Positions 27,122 through 37,813 of a DNA stretch of 64,000 nt are shown in pieces. A program made the position numbers and the translations under genes. The stretch comes from Colwellia sp. PAMC 21821 (lineage in GTDB: Bacteria > Pseudomonadota > Gammaproteobacteria > Enterobacterales > Alteromonadaceae): the NCBI RefSeq assembly GCF_002077175.1, contig NZ_CP014943.1, forward strand, positions 1,302,001-1,366,000, given 5' to 3'. The notes under the pieces are model-generated. The model did no database searches, was not told the DNA's origin, and was given only the letters and a program-made list of their open reading frames with translations. Each line of letters starts with the position of its first letter. Positions within the stretch are counted from its first letter, which is position 1.

Positions 27122-27315
27122 ATAGGCTTTACGCCCGTTTTGCAATTTGCAAAGAAGTCATTTTTCACTTTAAAAACTGATTTCTTTGTAAACTATTTTC
27201 TTCTAAATCTTTTACTTAATTGCGACTAAATCAAAATTTTTCTTTGCAAAACTTTGCAAGGGTTCAAATCATCGCCAGACTACTAGAATTAAGCATCTAC
27301 GTGAAGGCATCCTGT

Positions 27316-27355
27316 ATTTTGAATCCCCCATGTATACCAATTTCATCACGCTGGC
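27316..27355 (-). pseudogene. Truncated tRNA-Leu copy (5' 40 nt only)
   Basis: Identical to the first 40 nt of the intact gene (GCCAGCG at 27349-27355 through the anticodon loop). It lacks the 3' anticodon arm, variable arm, T-arm and acceptor 3' strand, so it cannot make tRNA. Its promoter copy is intact and could be transcribed toward the real gene. Confidence 0.85.
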
Positions 27356-27433
27356 ATAGGCTTTACGCCCGTTTTGCAATTTGCAAAGAAGTCATTTTTC
27401 ACTTTAAAAATTGATTTCTTTATAAACTATTTT
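27316..27433 (-). repeat. 118-bp duplication of tRNA-Leu promoter and 5' half
   Basis: Bases 27316-27433 repeat 27082-27199 at an offset of 234 with only two differences (C/T at 27176/27410 region and G/A near 27188/27422). The copy includes the upstream promoter region and the first 40 nt of the tRNA, ending inside the anticodon loop. It may come from a partly deleted tandem tRNA pair or from an integration event. Confidence 0.92.
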
Positions 27434-27483
27434 TTAACTATTTTACTGAACAAGGTCACATTACCGCCGGTATTTTTCAGGCT

Positions 27484-27519
27484 AAGTAAGTCATGCTCTT
27501 AAAGTAAGTCATGCTCTTA
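27484..27519. repeat. Two perfect 18-bp tandem repeats
   Basis: AAGTAAGTCATGCTCTTA occurs at 27484-27501 and 27502-27519, followed by a partial third (AACTAAG). It lies in the gap between the tRNA copy and the next gene. Function unknown. Confidence 0.85.
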
Positions 27520-27648
27520 AACTAAGACTTCAAAATCATTATATCTTCAAAAGATGTAAAACATTACTGAAGAGGCAGGCATTATACGAAAAATTACTCT
27601 GTTGGCAATAGTTTTTCTTCTATTCTCGCTTGAGTGCTGTTTATTTGT

Positions 27649-28059
27649 TCATGATGAGACAATAGCTGAAGCCGCTAGTTCTTTTTCCAACCAATGTCTG
27701 GCATCAAATGCATTATCAAAAAAGGCATGTTTGACTCCCGCAGAACGATATATTTTACTAAATAAGCTCTCCGCTAATAGTGGCGTTGTGCAATGAGCAA
27801 GGTTTAATGCAATAGCTTTAGTATTGCCTCGGCGAATAAAGTCAGCGTGATATTCAACACCTGCTTCGACACTAATAGCTTCACCTTTAGGGGTGAGTAA
27901 AGCACCAAAGTTATTATAGTCAACCTGTGCTAAAGCCAACAGTAACTGCTGATGCAGATAATCTATGTAGTCAATATTCCACGGCCCTTCTGCATCAATT
28001 AAGATTATATTGTCTTCTGTTGACATTGCCAGTGTGCCGCGCGGCGCAAAAAGGGTCAT
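27649..28059 (-). CDS. Conserved-looking hypothetical protein, possibly STAS-like
   Basis: The 136-aa soluble protein starts MTLFAPRGTLAMSTEDN. The pattern of short beta strands and helices (NIILIDAEGPWNIDYIDYLHQQL, FGALLTPKGEAISV, KAIALNLAHCTTPLLAESLF, HAFFDNAFDARHWLEKEL) resembles STAS/SpoIIAA-like folds, including the final D-x-x-x-A-x-x-W-L motif seen in that group. This is a weak match by eye. It is divergent from the RDD protein. No operon partner. Confidence 0.5.
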   Translation of the reverse strand: MTLFAPRGTLAMSTEDNIILIDAEGPWNIDYIDYLHQQLLLALAQVDYNNFGALLTPKGEAISVEAGVEYHADFIRRGNTKAIALNLAHCTTPLLAESLFSKIYRSAGVKHAFFDNAFDARHWLEKELAASAIVSS

Positions 28060-28200
28060 TATTAAAAGTCCTACTTTACATGCTTAAATTTAATATTTTT
28101 TAACTCAGCTAAATATCGCTGAAAATTAAATATTACACTGTTACTTATACTTTTATATGCCTTTTGCTAAACTAGCGCAAATTTTTCTATTGATATAGCT

Positions 28201-28701
28201 ATGTCATTAACTTCTAATTCATCTTTTCCTCGTGCTGGCTTTCGACGTCGTGTGGCTTCATGGTTGTATGACGCTTTAATAGCGGTTGCTGTTTATATGA
28301 CCGCAGGCGCAGCTTCTTTTTTAATTATTTCCTTAATGGTTCATTTTGGACTTTTTGATTTACAAGGTTATCAACACTTAAGCGATACCATTAGAAATAC
28401 TTCGTGGTTGCTTTGGCCAAATGAATTTTGGAAGCTAGGTTGGGTGTCATTGTTTTTTATCTGGTTTTGGTCTAAAAGTGGCCAAACCCTAGGGATGAAA
28501 GCGTGGCGTTTAAAAGTGCAAAATCAAGACGGTAGCTTAATCACTAAAACTACGGCTTTAAAACGCTTATTGCCCACATTATTCGGCTTAGGTAATTTTA
28601 CCGTATTAGTTGATAGAAAAAATAAATTGAGTCTTCAAGACAGACTCACGAATACTGAGGTGGTGCTGTTAACTCTTGAAGCAAATCGTGGCAGGCTGTA
28701 A
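28201..28701 (+). CDS. RDD family membrane protein
   Basis: The 166-aa protein has the RDD signature: AGFRRRVASWLYDALI near the N-terminus (here R-x-x-x-x-x-Y-D), three hydrophobic helices, and SKSGQTLGMKAWRLKVQNQDG between helices two and three. A conserved C-terminal D-R-L-T-N-T segment (SLQDRLTNTEVVLL) is present. RDD proteins are small inner-membrane proteins, some implicated in ion exchange. The role here is unknown. It converges on lptG, with a strong hairpin between. Confidence 0.9.
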   Translation: MSLTSNSSFPRAGFRRRVASWLYDALIAVAVYMTAGAASFLIISLMVHFGLFDLQGYQHLSDTIRNTSWLLWPNEFWKLGWVSLFFIWFWSKSGQTLGMKAWRLKVQNQDGSLITKTTALKRLLPTLFGLGNFTVLVDRKNKLSLQDRLTNTEVVLLTLEANRGRL

Positions 28702-28731
28702 TTCTTCTAACTAATTTAATACTTGAGCAAT

Positions 28732-28761
28732 CGAGATGAATACAGCGCGGTATTCATCTCG
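28732..28761. terminator. Hairpin between convergent RDD and lptG genes
   Basis: CGAGATGAATAC and GTATTCATCTCG form a perfect 12-bp stem with loop AGCGCG. There is no T-run on either side, so efficiency as an intrinsic terminator is uncertain, but position between convergent genes fits. Confidence 0.65.
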
Positions 28762-28791
28762 TAGATTAACTATTTAAATTGTTTAATCACG

Positions 28792-29859
28792 CTAACTTGC
28801 GCGCCTATTCATTAAATACAACGCAATACTGACAAAAATAACGCTGGGCATAAAAGCACCAAAAATCGCGGGGAGTTGATAAACTAAACTGAGCGAACCC
28901 AGCACTTCGTTAACAATGAAGAATAAAATCCCCGTTGCTACACCCATCATAATTCTGGCGCCCATAGAAACTGAACGTAATGGGCCAAAGATAAAAGATA
29001 GCGCCACTAAGAGCATAACTGCCAACGTAATAGGTTGAGCTATTTTTCGCCAAAATGCTAACAAATATCGGCTTTTATCTTGCTTATTGGCATCTAAGTA
29101 GTCTAAATAATCATTTAACCCTCTAAGTGATAATGACTCTGGCTTTACCGTTACAACACCTAATTTATCAGGGGTTAACGTTGAGCTCCAAGACATTATA
29201 TCTTGGCTTTCTTTAGTAATTTCTTTATCGCTGATCTTCGTTTCAATGACATCGCGTAATTGCCAAGCATTTTTTTGATAAACCGCGCTGCTGGCCGATA
29301 CCCAACTTGATAGCTTAAGCTGTTCATTAAACCGGTATATTTGGATATCTTTTAAAGAGCCTTGATCTTGTACTTCACCAATATGCACAAAGTAATCGCC
29401 GTCTTTGGCCCACGTACCACCTGTTGATGAGATTAAACTACCACCTGAAATAGCCTGCGCACGTACTTGTCGCGCTGCGGCTTCGCCTTGAGGTGCAAGC
29501 CATTCGCCAACGGCCATACTGACCACAATCAACAGCAAGGCAGATTTCATCACTGATTTAATAATATCGAGGCGAGAAAGTCCTGATGCCTGCATAACAA
29601 TTAGTTCGCTACTACTTGCCATCATGCCCATACCAATTAGGCCGCCAATTAACGCCGACATTGGGAAAAATAACGACACATCTTGTGGAATAGCATAAAG
29701 CACATAAAGCGCAGCATGAGCTAAATCGTAATTACCTTTGCCGACTGACTTCATTTGTTCAACAAATTTAATGATACCGCTCAAACTGACAAATACTGCC
29801 AAAGTGAGAAAGGTCGTCGAGGCGATAATGCGACCTATGTACATATCTAGAATACGCAT
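28792..29859 (-). CDS. lptG: LPS export permease LptG
   Basis: The 355-aa inner-membrane protein has the LptF/G layout: N-terminal helices (RILDMYIGRIIASTTFL), a periplasmic beta-jellyroll of about 170 residues in the middle, and C-terminal helices with LPAIFGAFMPSVIF. With LptF and the LptB ATPase it extracts LPS from the inner membrane and passes it to LptC-A-DE. It overlaps lptF by one base (TAATG), so translation is coupled. The pair is divergent from pepA, the classic gammaproteobacterial order. Confidence 0.96.
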   Translation of the reverse strand: MRILDMYIGRIIASTTFLTLAVFVSLSGIIKFVEQMKSVGKGNYDLAHAALYVLYAIPQDVSLFFPMSALIGGLIGMGMMASSSELIVMQASGLSRLDIIKSVMKSALLLIVVSMAVGEWLAPQGEAAARQVRAQAISGGSLISSTGGTWAKDGDYFVHIGEVQDQGSLKDIQIYRFNEQLKLSSWVSASSAVYQKNAWQLRDVIETKISDKEITKESQDIMSWSSTLTPDKLGVVTVKPESLSLRGLNDYLDYLDANKQDKSRYLLAFWRKIAQPITLAVMLLVALSFIFGPLRSVSMGARIMMGVATGILFFIVNEVLGSLSLVYQLPAIFGAFMPSVIFVSIALYLMNRRAS

Positions 29860-30983
29860 TATGCAGCACCCTTATTTATCGCTATTTTTGCTTTAAATTT
29901 CCGACCACTCGTTCTACCTTTCACCAGCAAGCTAAAGCCTAATACCAGCACAACAAAATGTACGGGCCACAAACCAATATATTGTGGAACAGAGCCTTTT
30001 TCTATGCCGGACCGAACCGCCGTCAGTAACAAGAAGTAACTTAAAAACAGGAGTAGCGCTGGTAGCATTTTACCAAACTTCCCTTGGCGCGGATTAACCA
30101 CACTCAGCGGCACAGCGACTAAAGTCATAATAATACAGGCTAATGGGAAGGCGATTCGCCATTGGCTTTCGGCGCTCGTTTCGGGTGTTTTATCTTGATA
30201 AAGCTCTGAAGTTGGAATAGCACTAAGTTTACGACGTTTGTGCGCCACTTTTTGATCTTGAATTTGAATATAATACTTATCAAAAGCAACTTGGCGAAAT
30301 TCTTTATTTTTTATGTCATTTTGATAACGGGTACCTGCCGACAATATCAAACGCTGTAAGCCGGTTTCCTCTTCAACCACTTGACCTGTCGCGGCATAAA
30401 CTAAGCTTGAGTCTATAACACTAGAATTTGGTGTGTCTTCATCAGGCAGCTGAGCAACAAAGACCTTTTCAAATGTATTGTCAGCTCTATTTTTATCATG
30501 AATAAAGACCACTGCTTTTTTATTGCCCGTTGTTTGAAAGCGACCGGCAATAAGCGAGCTTAATCCTGAGTCAGCCGCAATTTGATCTTTAACTTGATAT
30601 TCATACTCTGCAGCCATGGGCGACAAATAAAGTGTGAATATGCCGGTAATAATGGCGGTAACAAAACCCAGTATTAAGGTAACACGCACCACATACCATT
30701 CGCTTACACCACAGGCATGCAAAACTGTCATTTCATTTTCAGCGTAAATGCGACCATACGCCAATAAAACCCCAAGAAAAAAGCTCAGGGGTAAAATCAT
30801 GCCAGCAAGGTCAGGTATTTTCAGGCCAATAAATGTCATCACCAAATGACCTGGTATACCACCTTCCGAGGCATCGTCAAGCACGCGAACGAATTTATTG
30901 CTGATAAATATCGTCATAATGACAAGAAATACCGCAAGTTGGGTTTTAGCAACTTCTTTGAGTAAATAACGAAATATAATCAC
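29859..30983 (-). CDS. lptF: LPS export permease LptF
   Basis: The 374-aa inner-membrane permease begins MIIFRYLLKEVAKTQLAVF and shows GIPGHLVMTFIGLKIPDLAGMILPLSFFLGVLLAYGRIYAENEM-type helices typical of LptF (described, not quoted in full). The coupling region contains ENEMTVLHACGVSE. A periplasmic jellyroll spans about 130-260. It pairs with LptG against LptB2 for LPS export. First gene of a two-gene operon. Its promoter lies in the 240-base gap to pepA. Confidence 0.96.
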   Translation of the reverse strand: MIIFRYLLKEVAKTQLAVFLVIMTIFISNKFVRVLDDASEGGIPGHLVMTFIGLKIPDLAGMILPLSFFLGVLLAYGRIYAENEMTVLHACGVSEWYVVRVTLILGFVTAIITGIFTLYLSPMAAEYEYQVKDQIAADSGLSSLIAGRFQTTGNKKAVVFIHDKNRADNTFEKVFVAQLPDEDTPNSSVIDSSLVYAATGQVVEEETGLQRLILSAGTRYQNDIKNKEFRQVAFDKYYIQIQDQKVAHKRRKLSAIPTSELYQDKTPETSAESQWRIAFPLACIIMTLVAVPLSVVNPRQGKFGKMLPALLLFLSYFLLLTAVRSGIEKGSVPQYIGLWPVHFVVLVLGFSLLVKGRTSGRKFKAKIAINKGAA

Positions 30984-31222
30984 AAAGTGATCCTATAAAA
31001 ACTTAGTTTTTTCTGACATACAGCCATTTTTTGCGTAAACTTGTCATTTTTAGCATTAAGTTAATTGTAAGCTTAACAGGTAATGCTGTGCAATCCGGCT
31101 ATAATTATAGCCTTTAGCCGAATACAATTAAAAGCAAGCTTAGCGATTATTTACTGTTTTTAGCAACCTTATTAGTATATTTTCTATAAAATATACGCAT
31201 TTGAGTCAAATTAGGAGACATC

Positions 31223-32728
31223 ATGGAGTTCAGTGTAAAGAGTGGCAGTCCGGAAAAACAACGTAGCGCCTGTATTGTCGTCGGTGTTTTCGAACCACGT
31301 CGTTTGTCGGCAATCGCTGAGCAACTAGATGAAATTAGTGAAGGTTATATTAGTAACCTGCTACGTCGTGGCGATTTAGAAGGCAAGTCAGGGCAAATGT
31401 TGTTGTTGCATCATGTGCCAAATATTCTTAGCGAACGCGTATTGCTAGTCGGTTGTGGTAAAGAACGTGAGTTAGACGAGCGCCAATACCGCCAAATTAT
31501 CAGTAAAACCATTAGCACCTTAAATGAAACCGGCTCAATGGAAGCCGTGTGCTTTTTGTCTGAATTACATGTTAAAGGCCGCGATACTTACTGGAAAGTT
31601 CGTCAAGCGATTGAAGCAACACAAGATTGCCTTTACAGTTTCAACAGTTTAAAAACCCGTAAAGAAGAGCCTCGTCGCCCTTTACGTAAAATCGTGTTTA
31701 ATGTACCAACGCGCCGTGAATTACCGATTGGTGAACGCGCAATCAACCATGCTTTGGCGATTGCTGAAGGTATAACGACCTGTAAAAACGTCGCTAACAT
31801 GCCGCCAAACATCTGTAATCCTGCCTATTTAGCTGAACAAGCGCAAATTTTGGGTACTGATTACGACAATGTTACTACGCAAATTGTTGGCGAAAAAGAG
31901 ATGGAAGAACTCGGCATGGGCTCATATTTAGCCGTAGGCCGTGGTTCTGTTAATGAGTCACTGATGAGCATTATTAAATATAATGGTGCTGGTGATGATT
32001 CAAAACCGTTAGTACTGGTCGGTAAAGGGTTAACCTTTGACAGTGGTGGTATTTCATTAAAACCAGGCGCAGGCATGGATGAAATGAAATATGACATGGG
32101 TGGTGCCGCCGGTGTTTTAGGCGCTATGCATGCTCTTGCTGAGCTGCAATTACCAATCAACGTTATTGGCGTTTTAGCGGGCTGTGAAAACATGCCAAGC
32201 AGCAACGCATATCGTCCTGGTGATATATTAACCACTATGTCGGGTCAAACCGTTGAAGTGTTAAATACCGATGCTGAAGGCCGTTTGGTTTTGTGTGACG
32301 CACTCACTTATGTTGAACGCTTTGATCCTGAGCTTGTTATTGATGTTGCCACCTTAACGGGTGCTTGTGTCGTAGCTTTGGGCGCGCATGCAACAGGCTT
32401 ATTAAGTACTCATAATCCACTGGCGCACGAGCTATTAAATGCCTCTGAGCAAAGTGGTGACAGAGCATGGCGCATGCCTTTATGGGACGACTATCAAGAC
32501 CAACTTGAAAGCCCATTTGCTGATTTTACCAACTTAGGTGGCAAAGAAGCAGGCACAATTACTGCCGCATGTTTCTTATCTCGCTTTACCAAGAAATATC
32601 ATTGGGCGCATTTAGATATTGCTGGCACAGCATGGCGCAGCGGCAAAAATAAAGGCTCAACAGGCCGCCCAGTAAGTATGCTAACGCAATTTTTATTAAA
32701 TCGCGCTGGCGCTGAGCAAGGCGAATAA
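31223..32728 (+). CDS. pepA: Leucyl aminopeptidase PepA
   Basis: The 501-aa M17 dizinc aminopeptidase has [33 protein letters not shown] and [14 protein letters not shown] with the metal and catalytic residues. Length matches E. coli PepA (503). It removes N-terminal residues from peptides in the cytosol and in E. coli also acts as a DNA-binding architectural protein (XerCD recombination, carAB control). AGGAGA precedes the ATG. holC follows after 31 bases and valS next, so pepA-holC-valS is one operon. Confidence 0.97.
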   Translation: MEFSVKSGSPEKQRSACIVVGVFEPRRLSAIAEQLDEISEGYISNLLRRGDLEGKSGQMLLLHHVPNILSERVLLVGCGKERELDERQYRQIISKTISTLNETGSMEAVCFLSELHVKGRDTYWKVRQAIEATQDCLYSFNSLKTRKEEPRRPLRKIVFNVPTRRELPIGERAINHALAIAEGITTCKNVANMPPNICNPAYLAEQAQILGTDYDNVTTQIVGEKEMEELGMGSYLAVGRGSVNESLMSIIKYNGAGDDSKPLVLVGKGLTFDSGGISLKPGAGMDEMKYDMGGAAGVLGAMHALAELQLPINVIGVLAGCENMPSSNAYRPGDILTTMSGQTVEVLNTDAEGRLVLCDALTYVERFDPELVIDVATLTGACVVALGAHATGLLSTHNPLAHELLNASEQSGDRAWRMPLWDDYQDQLESPFADFTNLGGKEAGTITAACFLSRFTKKYHWAHLDIAGTAWRSGKNKGSTGRPVSMLTQFLLNRAGAEQGE

Positions 32729-32759
32729 TTCTCAGTGAATTTATACGCGGAATAACGTC

Positions 32760-33236
32760 ATGCTAACCCAAGCAATGTTCTACAGTATAGAAGAGCAAAG
32801 TACAGTCACAGGTGTAACTGAAGCACAGTTGCACCTGCATTATGCCTGTTTGCAAGCGGCTCACTTTTACCGACAAAATCAGCGGGTATTTATTTATACT
32901 CAAGATCAACAAAGTGCGCATGATATTGACGAAATGTTATGGGCTTTTGATCCCGACAGCTTTGTACCACACAATTTAATTGGTGAAGGTCCAAAGCAAG
33001 GTGCTGCTGTCGAAATAAGCTGGCAAGCCCCAAAAAACCGCCGTGCGGTTTTAATTAATTTAACTAGCGAAGTACCCAACTTCGCTAACCAATTTTCGCA
33101 TCTGATAGATTTTGTACCTGCCGATGAAACCTTAAAAGAGCAAGCTCGAAACCGTTTTCGTACTTGTCGCCAATGGGGTTTCAATGTCGCTCACCAAGTG
33201 GCTAGCGCACCGCAAACTATCGATACAACCAGTTAA
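32760..33236 (+). CDS. holC: DNA polymerase III chi subunit
   Basis: The 158-aa protein matches HolC in length and context. [30 protein letters not shown] and the later LINLTSEVP and FNVAHQ correspond to the chi fold, which binds psi and the SSB C-terminus to bring the clamp loader to DNA. The C-terminus PQTIDTTS ends 22 bases before the valS start. The pepA-holC-valS order is conserved in gammaproteobacteria. Confidence 0.93.
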   Translation: MLTQAMFYSIEEQSTVTGVTEAQLHLHYACLQAAHFYRQNQRVFIYTQDQQSAHDIDEMLWAFDPDSFVPHNLIGEGPKQGAAVEISWQAPKNRRAVLINLTSEVPNFANQFSHLIDFVPADETLKEQARNRFRTCRQWGFNVAHQVASAPQTIDTTS

Positions 33237-33258
33237 AAATCTTCTGACGGAAACTCTG

Positions 33259-36129
33259 ATGGAAAAAACATTTACCCCCTCTGACATTGAACAATCCCTG
33301 TATAAAAGCTGGGAAGAACAAGGTTACTTTAGCCCGACAGGTGAAGGCGACAGCTACAGTATTGCTATTCCACCACCAAACGTAACGGGTAGTTTGCATA
33401 TGGGCCATGCTTTTCAGCAAACCATAATGGACACCTTAATTCGCTACCAACGTATGCAAGGTAAAAATACCTTGTGGCAAACTGGTTGTGACCATGCAGG
33501 TATCGCAACACAAATGGTCGTAGAGCGTAAAATTGCCGCAGAAGAAGATAAAACGCGTCACGACTATGGCCGTGAAGGTTTTATCGATAAAATTTGGCAA
33601 TGGAAGGAAGAGTCGGGCGGTACTATTGGTAAACAAATGCGCCGCTTGGGTAATTCTATCGATTGGTCTCGTGAAAGATTTACCATGGATGATGGTATGT
33701 CTGAAGCCGTACAAGAAGTTTTTGTGCGTTTATATGAAGACGACTTAATTTATCGTGGTAAACGCTTAGTAAACTGGGATCCAAAATTCCATACCGCTAT
33801 TTCAGATTTAGAAGTAGAAAATAAAGATAAAAAAGGCCACATGTGGCATTTACGCTATCCACTCGCTGACGGCGCTAAGACAGCTGATGGCCTTGACTAT
33901 TTAGTGGTAGCAACGACTCGTCCTGAAACCATGTTGGGTGACACCGGCATTGCGGTTAATCCTGAAGATCCTCGTTATAAAGATTTAATTGGCAAACAAG
34001 TGTTATTGCCGTTAGTAAATCGTTTAATTCCCATTGTTGGCGATGATCATGCCGATATGGAAAAAGGCACGGGTTGCGTAAAAATAACCCCTGCCCATGA
34101 CTTTAACGATAATGAAGTGGGTAAACGTCATCAACTTCCACAAATTAATATTTTTGATAAAGACGCTGCTATATTAGCCACCGCTGAAATCTATGATACT
34201 AAAGGTGAAGTCTGTAATGCCTACGACACCGCATTACCGGCTGAATTTGCCGGTATGGACAGATTTGTTGCTCGTAAAGCCATCGTTGCTAAGTTTGACG
34301 AATTAGGTTTATTAGTTGAAGTAAAAGAACATGATTTAGTAGCCCCTTACGGCGATCGTTCAGGTGTTATTATCGAGCCATTATTAACAGACCAATGGTA
34401 TGTACGTGTTGAAAAACTAGCCGGCCCAGCCGTTGATGCAGTAAAAGATGGCCAAATTGAATTTGTTCCTAAGCAATACGAAAACATGTATTTTGCTTGG
34501 ATGAACAACATTCAAGATTGGTGTATTTCTCGTCAACTTTGGTGGGGACATCGTATTCCAGCTTGGTATGACGAAAATGGTAAAGTCTATGTTGGCCGTA
34601 CAGAAGCAGAAGTACGTGCGAATAACACCATTAGCGACGATATGAAACTAAGCCAAGACGATGACGTACTCGATACTTGGTTCTCATCAGCATTATGGAC
34701 GTTCTCTACGTTAGGTTGGCCTAAAGAAACTGAAGATTTAAAAACCTTCCACCCGACTGATGTCTTAGTCACCGGCTTTGACATTATTTTCTTCTGGGTT
34801 GCTCGTATGATCATGATGACCATGCATTTCAACAAAGATGAAAATGGCAAAGCACAAATACCTTTTAAGAAAGTCTACATGACCGGGCTTATTCGCGATG
34901 AAAATGGCGATAAAATGAGTAAGTCAAAAGGCAATGTTGTTGATCCACTTGATATGATCGATGGTATTTCGCTGGAAGATTTATTACAAAAGCGCACCGG
35001 TAATATGATGCAGCCTAAATTGGCTGCTAAAATTGAAAAACTGACGAAAAAAGAATATCCCAACGGTATTGAAGCCCATGGCACTGATGCCTTACGTTTT
35101 ACCTTAACGTCTGTAGCAACTACCGGCCGCGATATTAGCTGGGATATGAAACGCCTTGAAGGTTACCGTAACTTTACCAATAAGTTATGGAATGCCAGCC
35201 GTTATGTGATGATGAATACAGAAGAGTTTGATTGTGGTCGAACTACATCGAGCAAACCTGCTGGAGAAATGACCTTTTCATTAGCCGATCGCTGGATCAT
35301 GGGACAGTTTCAACAAACCGTTAAAACTGTCCATGAAGCATTTAACACTTATCGCTTTGATCTTGCTTCACAGGCTTTATATGAATTTACCTGGAATCAA
35401 TTTTGTGACTGGTACTTAGAGCTCACTAAACCGGTATTATTTAAAGGTGATGAAGCACAGCAGCGTGGAACTCGTCATACCTTAGTTACTGTTTTAGAAG
35501 CTTTATTGCGTTTAATGCACCCTATTATGCCGTTTATCACTGAAACAATTTGGCAACGAGTAGTGCCTTTGACTAACTTTGAGAAAACGGGCGATAGCAT
35601 TATGATTCAAAGCTTCCCGCAGTTTGATGAAAGTCAATGTGACCAAACCGCTATTGACGATTTAGAGTGGGTTAAACAACTTATTGTTGCTATTCGTAAC
35701 ATTCGAGGCGAAATGGATATTGCCCCTAGCAAGCCATTGCCTGTGCTTTTGAAAAACGTTAGTGCTGATGATCAACGTCGCTTAACTGAAAATGAGCAAT
35801 TTATTAGTGCCCTAGCTAAACTCGAAAGCATTACTGTACTCGCTAGCGATGATAATGGCCCGGCTTCAGCAACCGCTGTGGTTGGTAATTTATCACTATT
35901 AATACCAATGGCAGGATTAATAGATAAAGATGCTGAGTTAGCACGTTTAGATAAAGCCATCGATAAGTTATCAAAAGATGCAGACCGTGTTCGAGGTAAG
36001 CTAAATAACGAAAGTTTTGTTGGTAAAGCACCCGAGGCTGTTATTAATAAAGAAAAAGCTAAACTGGCTGAAGCAGAATCAACCATCGCTAAAATGGTTG
36101 ACCAGAAAGCCCAAATTGCTGAAATTTAA
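33259..36129 (+). CDS. valS: Valyl-tRNA synthetase
   Basis: I start at ATG 33259 ([21 protein letters not shown]), because the upstream in-frame stretch overlaps holC. This gives 956 aa (E. coli 951). HIGH appears as [13 protein letters not shown] as DKMSKSKGN, and the editing domain as [15 protein letters not shown]. The C-terminal coiled coil ([21 protein letters not shown]) contacts tRNA-Val. It charges tRNA-Val in the cytosol. Last gene of the pepA operon, followed by a strong terminator. Confidence 0.98.
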   Translation: MEKTFTPSDIEQSLYKSWEEQGYFSPTGEGDSYSIAIPPPNVTGSLHMGHAFQQTIMDTLIRYQRMQGKNTLWQTGCDHAGIATQMVVERKIAAEEDKTRHDYGREGFIDKIWQWKEESGGTIGKQMRRLGNSIDWSRERFTMDDGMSEAVQEVFVRLYEDDLIYRGKRLVNWDPKFHTAISDLEVENKDKKGHMWHLRYPLADGAKTADGLDYLVVATTRPETMLGDTGIAVNPEDPRYKDLIGKQVLLPLVNRLIPIVGDDHADMEKGTGCVKITPAHDFNDNEVGKRHQLPQINIFDKDAAILATAEIYDTKGEVCNAYDTALPAEFAGMDRFVARKAIVAKFDELGLLVEVKEHDLVAPYGDRSGVIIEPLLTDQWYVRVEKLAGPAVDAVKDGQIEFVPKQYENMYFAWMNNIQDWCISRQLWWGHRIPAWYDENGKVYVGRTEAEVRANNTISDDMKLSQDDDVLDTWFSSALWTFSTLGWPKETEDLKTFHPTDVLVTGFDIIFFWVARMIMMTMHFNKDENGKAQIPFKKVYMTGLIRDENGDKMSKSKGNVVDPLDMIDGISLEDLLQKRTGNMMQPKLAAKIEKLTKKEYPNGIEAHGTDALRFTLTSVATTGRDISWDMKRLEGYRNFTNKLWNASRYVMMNTEEFDCGRTTSSKPAGEMTFSLADRWIMGQFQQTVKTVHEAFNTYRFDLASQALYEFTWNQFCDWYLELTKPVLFKGDEAQQRGTRHTLVTVLEALLRLMHPIMPFITETIWQRVVPLTNFEKTGDSIMIQSFPQFDESQCDQTAIDDLEWVKQLIVAIRNIRGEMDIAPSKPLPVLLKNVSADDQRRLTENEQFISALAKLESITVLASDDNGPASATAVVGNLSLLIPMAGLIDKDAELARLDKAIDKLSKDADRVRGKLNNESFVGKAPEAVINKEKAKLAEAESTIAKMVDQKAQIAEI

Positions 36130-36152
36130 CGCAACTTTTTAAAATATACTAT

Positions 36153-36182
36153 AAAAGCCAGCATCTTAGCTGGCTTTTTTTT
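36153..36182 (+). terminator. Terminator after valS
   Basis: AAAAGCCAGC and GCTGGCTTTT flank a 6-base loop, followed by more T. It lies 24 bases past the valS stop. Confidence 0.95.
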
Positions 36183-36229
36183 ATTTTAAAAAAGTCAGAT
36201 AATCTTGGTTTTTTTAGAGATTCCTAAAT

Positions 36230-36434
36230 TCTAATGTGTTAATATGACTTTGCGTTGAGTTTTTGCGTTTCGGGATAAGGAGAGATCTTGTGGTCAACAG
36301 ACCTACGATCAGCCTAGACGCTTTAATATGTGTTACTGGAAACCTTTCTCTGCCTTTTTTTAGATAGAGAGCATTTACTCCGCATATGGCCATTTTGGCT
36401 AAACTTTAATTTTTGATCTGCGAGAAATGTTAGT
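36230..36434 (+). promoter_or_regulatory. Probable long cold-shock 5' leader
   Basis: About 200 gene-free bases precede the cold-shock gene and contain GGGATAAGGAGAG but no frame that fits it. cspA-family genes usually have such leaders that refold at low temperature. The transcription start cannot be fixed by eye. Confidence 0.4.
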
Positions 36435-36644
36435 ATGTCTGATACAGTAACTGGTAAAGTAAAATTTTTTAACGAATCTAAAGGATTCGGTTTCATCGAG
36501 CAAGAAAACGGCGCTGACGTTTTTGTTCACTTTAGTGCAATCTCTGGTGACGGTTTCCGTACTTTGACTGACGGTCAAGCGGTAACTTTTAGCGTAAAAC
36601 AAGGCCAAAAAGGTCCTGAAGCTGAAAACGTAGTTGCATCTTAA
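36435..36644 (+). CDS. Cold-shock protein, CspA family
   Basis: The 69-aa single cold-shock domain has RNP1 KGFGFIE and RNP2 DVFVHFSAI. The start is [17 protein letters not shown], the normal length. It binds single-stranded RNA or DNA and melts structured mRNA after temperature drop. The ribosome site is weak (GAGAAATG at 9-16 bases), consistent with leader-controlled translation. It stands alone and ends at a T-rich hairpin. Which of cspA-cspE it corresponds to cannot be told. Confidence 0.96.
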   Translation: MSDTVTGKVKFFNESKGFGFIEQENGADVFVHFSAISGDGFRTLTDGQAVTFSVKQGQKGPEAENVVAS

Positions 36645-36686
36645 TCTAAAGTGCAAAACTTTCTTTAGTTAATACTAAAGATAAAT

Positions 36687-36717
36687 AAAAAAACGAAACT
36701 TATGTTTCGTTTTTTTG
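36687..36717. terminator. Bidirectional terminator between csp and hemH
   Basis: AAAAAACGAAAC and GTTTCGTTTTTT pair around TTAT. T-runs exist on both strands, so it can serve the cold-shock gene (+) and hemH (-). TTTGTTTCTAACGCTA then occurs twice (36714 and 36738), a minor direct repeat. Confidence 0.9.
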
Positions 36718-36787
36718 TTTCTAACGCTAGAAAACTATTTGTTTCTAACGCTAAAGAATCCAGCTTAATTAAGTACGTATAAGTTTA

Positions 36788-37804
36788 CTAAACGATATGT
36801 GGCTCTATTAAATCAAGCATAACGTCAATATGCGCATCTTCGTCATTTAGTGCGGCAATATAGTGATATTGTTCACCACCCGCGGTAATAAATATTTCTT
36901 TATTTTCGTGAACTAACTCTTCTAAAGTCTCTAAACAGTCAGCACTAAAGGCTGGGCTAATAATAGCGACATGTTTATTTCCCGCTTCAGCAAGACTTAC
37001 TAATGTTTCATCCGTATAGGGTTTAAGCCATTCTGCTTTGCCAAAACGCGACTGAAAAGTCATCACATAATCATCTTTACTTAAGCCAAGCTCTTCAACC
37101 ACTAAACGCGTAGTTTTATGACTAAAACAATAATATGGATCGCCCTGCTCTAGAAAATATTTCGGCATACCATGATATGAAAAAACGAACTTATCGGGTT
37201 TGCCATGAGCGGCAATATGGTTATTAATACTTGCCGCTAATGCTTTAATATAAAGCGGCTTATCATGATAACTACTTTGAAAATGAATACTTGGGATCCA
37301 ACGCCAGGTTTTAATTTTATTGAACACCGCATCAAACGTAGCACCTGTAGTTGGCCCCGCATATTGTGGGTACAAAGGCAGAACAATAATATTATTAACG
37401 CCCTGTGCTTGAAAGCTTTCTAACGCGTTGCCAATTGAAGGATTACCATACCGCATAGCAACATCGACGATGACGTTATCGCCATACTTGTCGGTAAGCG
37501 CTTTTTCAACTTTAGCTTTTTGTTGCTGGCTAATCACTAATAGAGGCGAGCCCTGCTCTGTCCAAATACTTTCATATAACTTAGCCGATTTTTTTGGCCG
37601 CACTCTAAGAATAATGCCATGTAAAATAACTAACCAAATCAAGCGGGGAATTTCTACCACACGTGGATCAGATAAAAATTCACGCAGGTAACGTCTAAGC
37701 GCACTAGGCGTAGGACTATCGGGCGTTCCTAAATTAGTTAATAGCACACCAGTTTTCGCGGTGCAATCATGAATTCCTTTACTTTGCCCTGCATATCTTG
37801 ACAT
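36788..37804 (-). CDS. hemH: Ferrochelatase
   Basis: The 338-aa enzyme inserts iron into protoporphyrin IX, the last step of heme b synthesis. Conserved segments are TGVLLTNLGTPDSPTP, MRYGNPSIGNAL, NIIVLPLYPQYAGPTTGA, VFSYHGMPKYF with the catalytic His, TFQSRFGKAEWLKPYT and ISPAFSADCLETLEEL. Peripheral membrane protein. Its gene lies nine bases after the glutathione peroxidase gene in the same direction, so the two are probably co-transcribed. It lies near ccm genes, which also handle heme. Confidence 0.97.
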   Translation of the reverse strand: MSRYAGQSKGIHDCTAKTGVLLTNLGTPDSPTPSALRRYLREFLSDPRVVEIPRLIWLVILHGIILRVRPKKSAKLYESIWTEQGSPLLVISQQQKAKVEKALTDKYGDNVIVDVAMRYGNPSIGNALESFQAQGVNNIIVLPLYPQYAGPTTGATFDAVFNKIKTWRWIPSIHFQSSYHDKPLYIKALAASINNHIAAHGKPDKFVFSYHGMPKYFLEQGDPYYCFSHKTTRLVVEELGLSKDDYVMTFQSRFGKAEWLKPYTDETLVSLAEAGNKHVAIISPAFSADCLETLEELVHENKEIFITAGGEQYHYIAALNDEDAHIDVMLDLIEPHIV

Positions 37805-37813
37805 AAATGTTCT

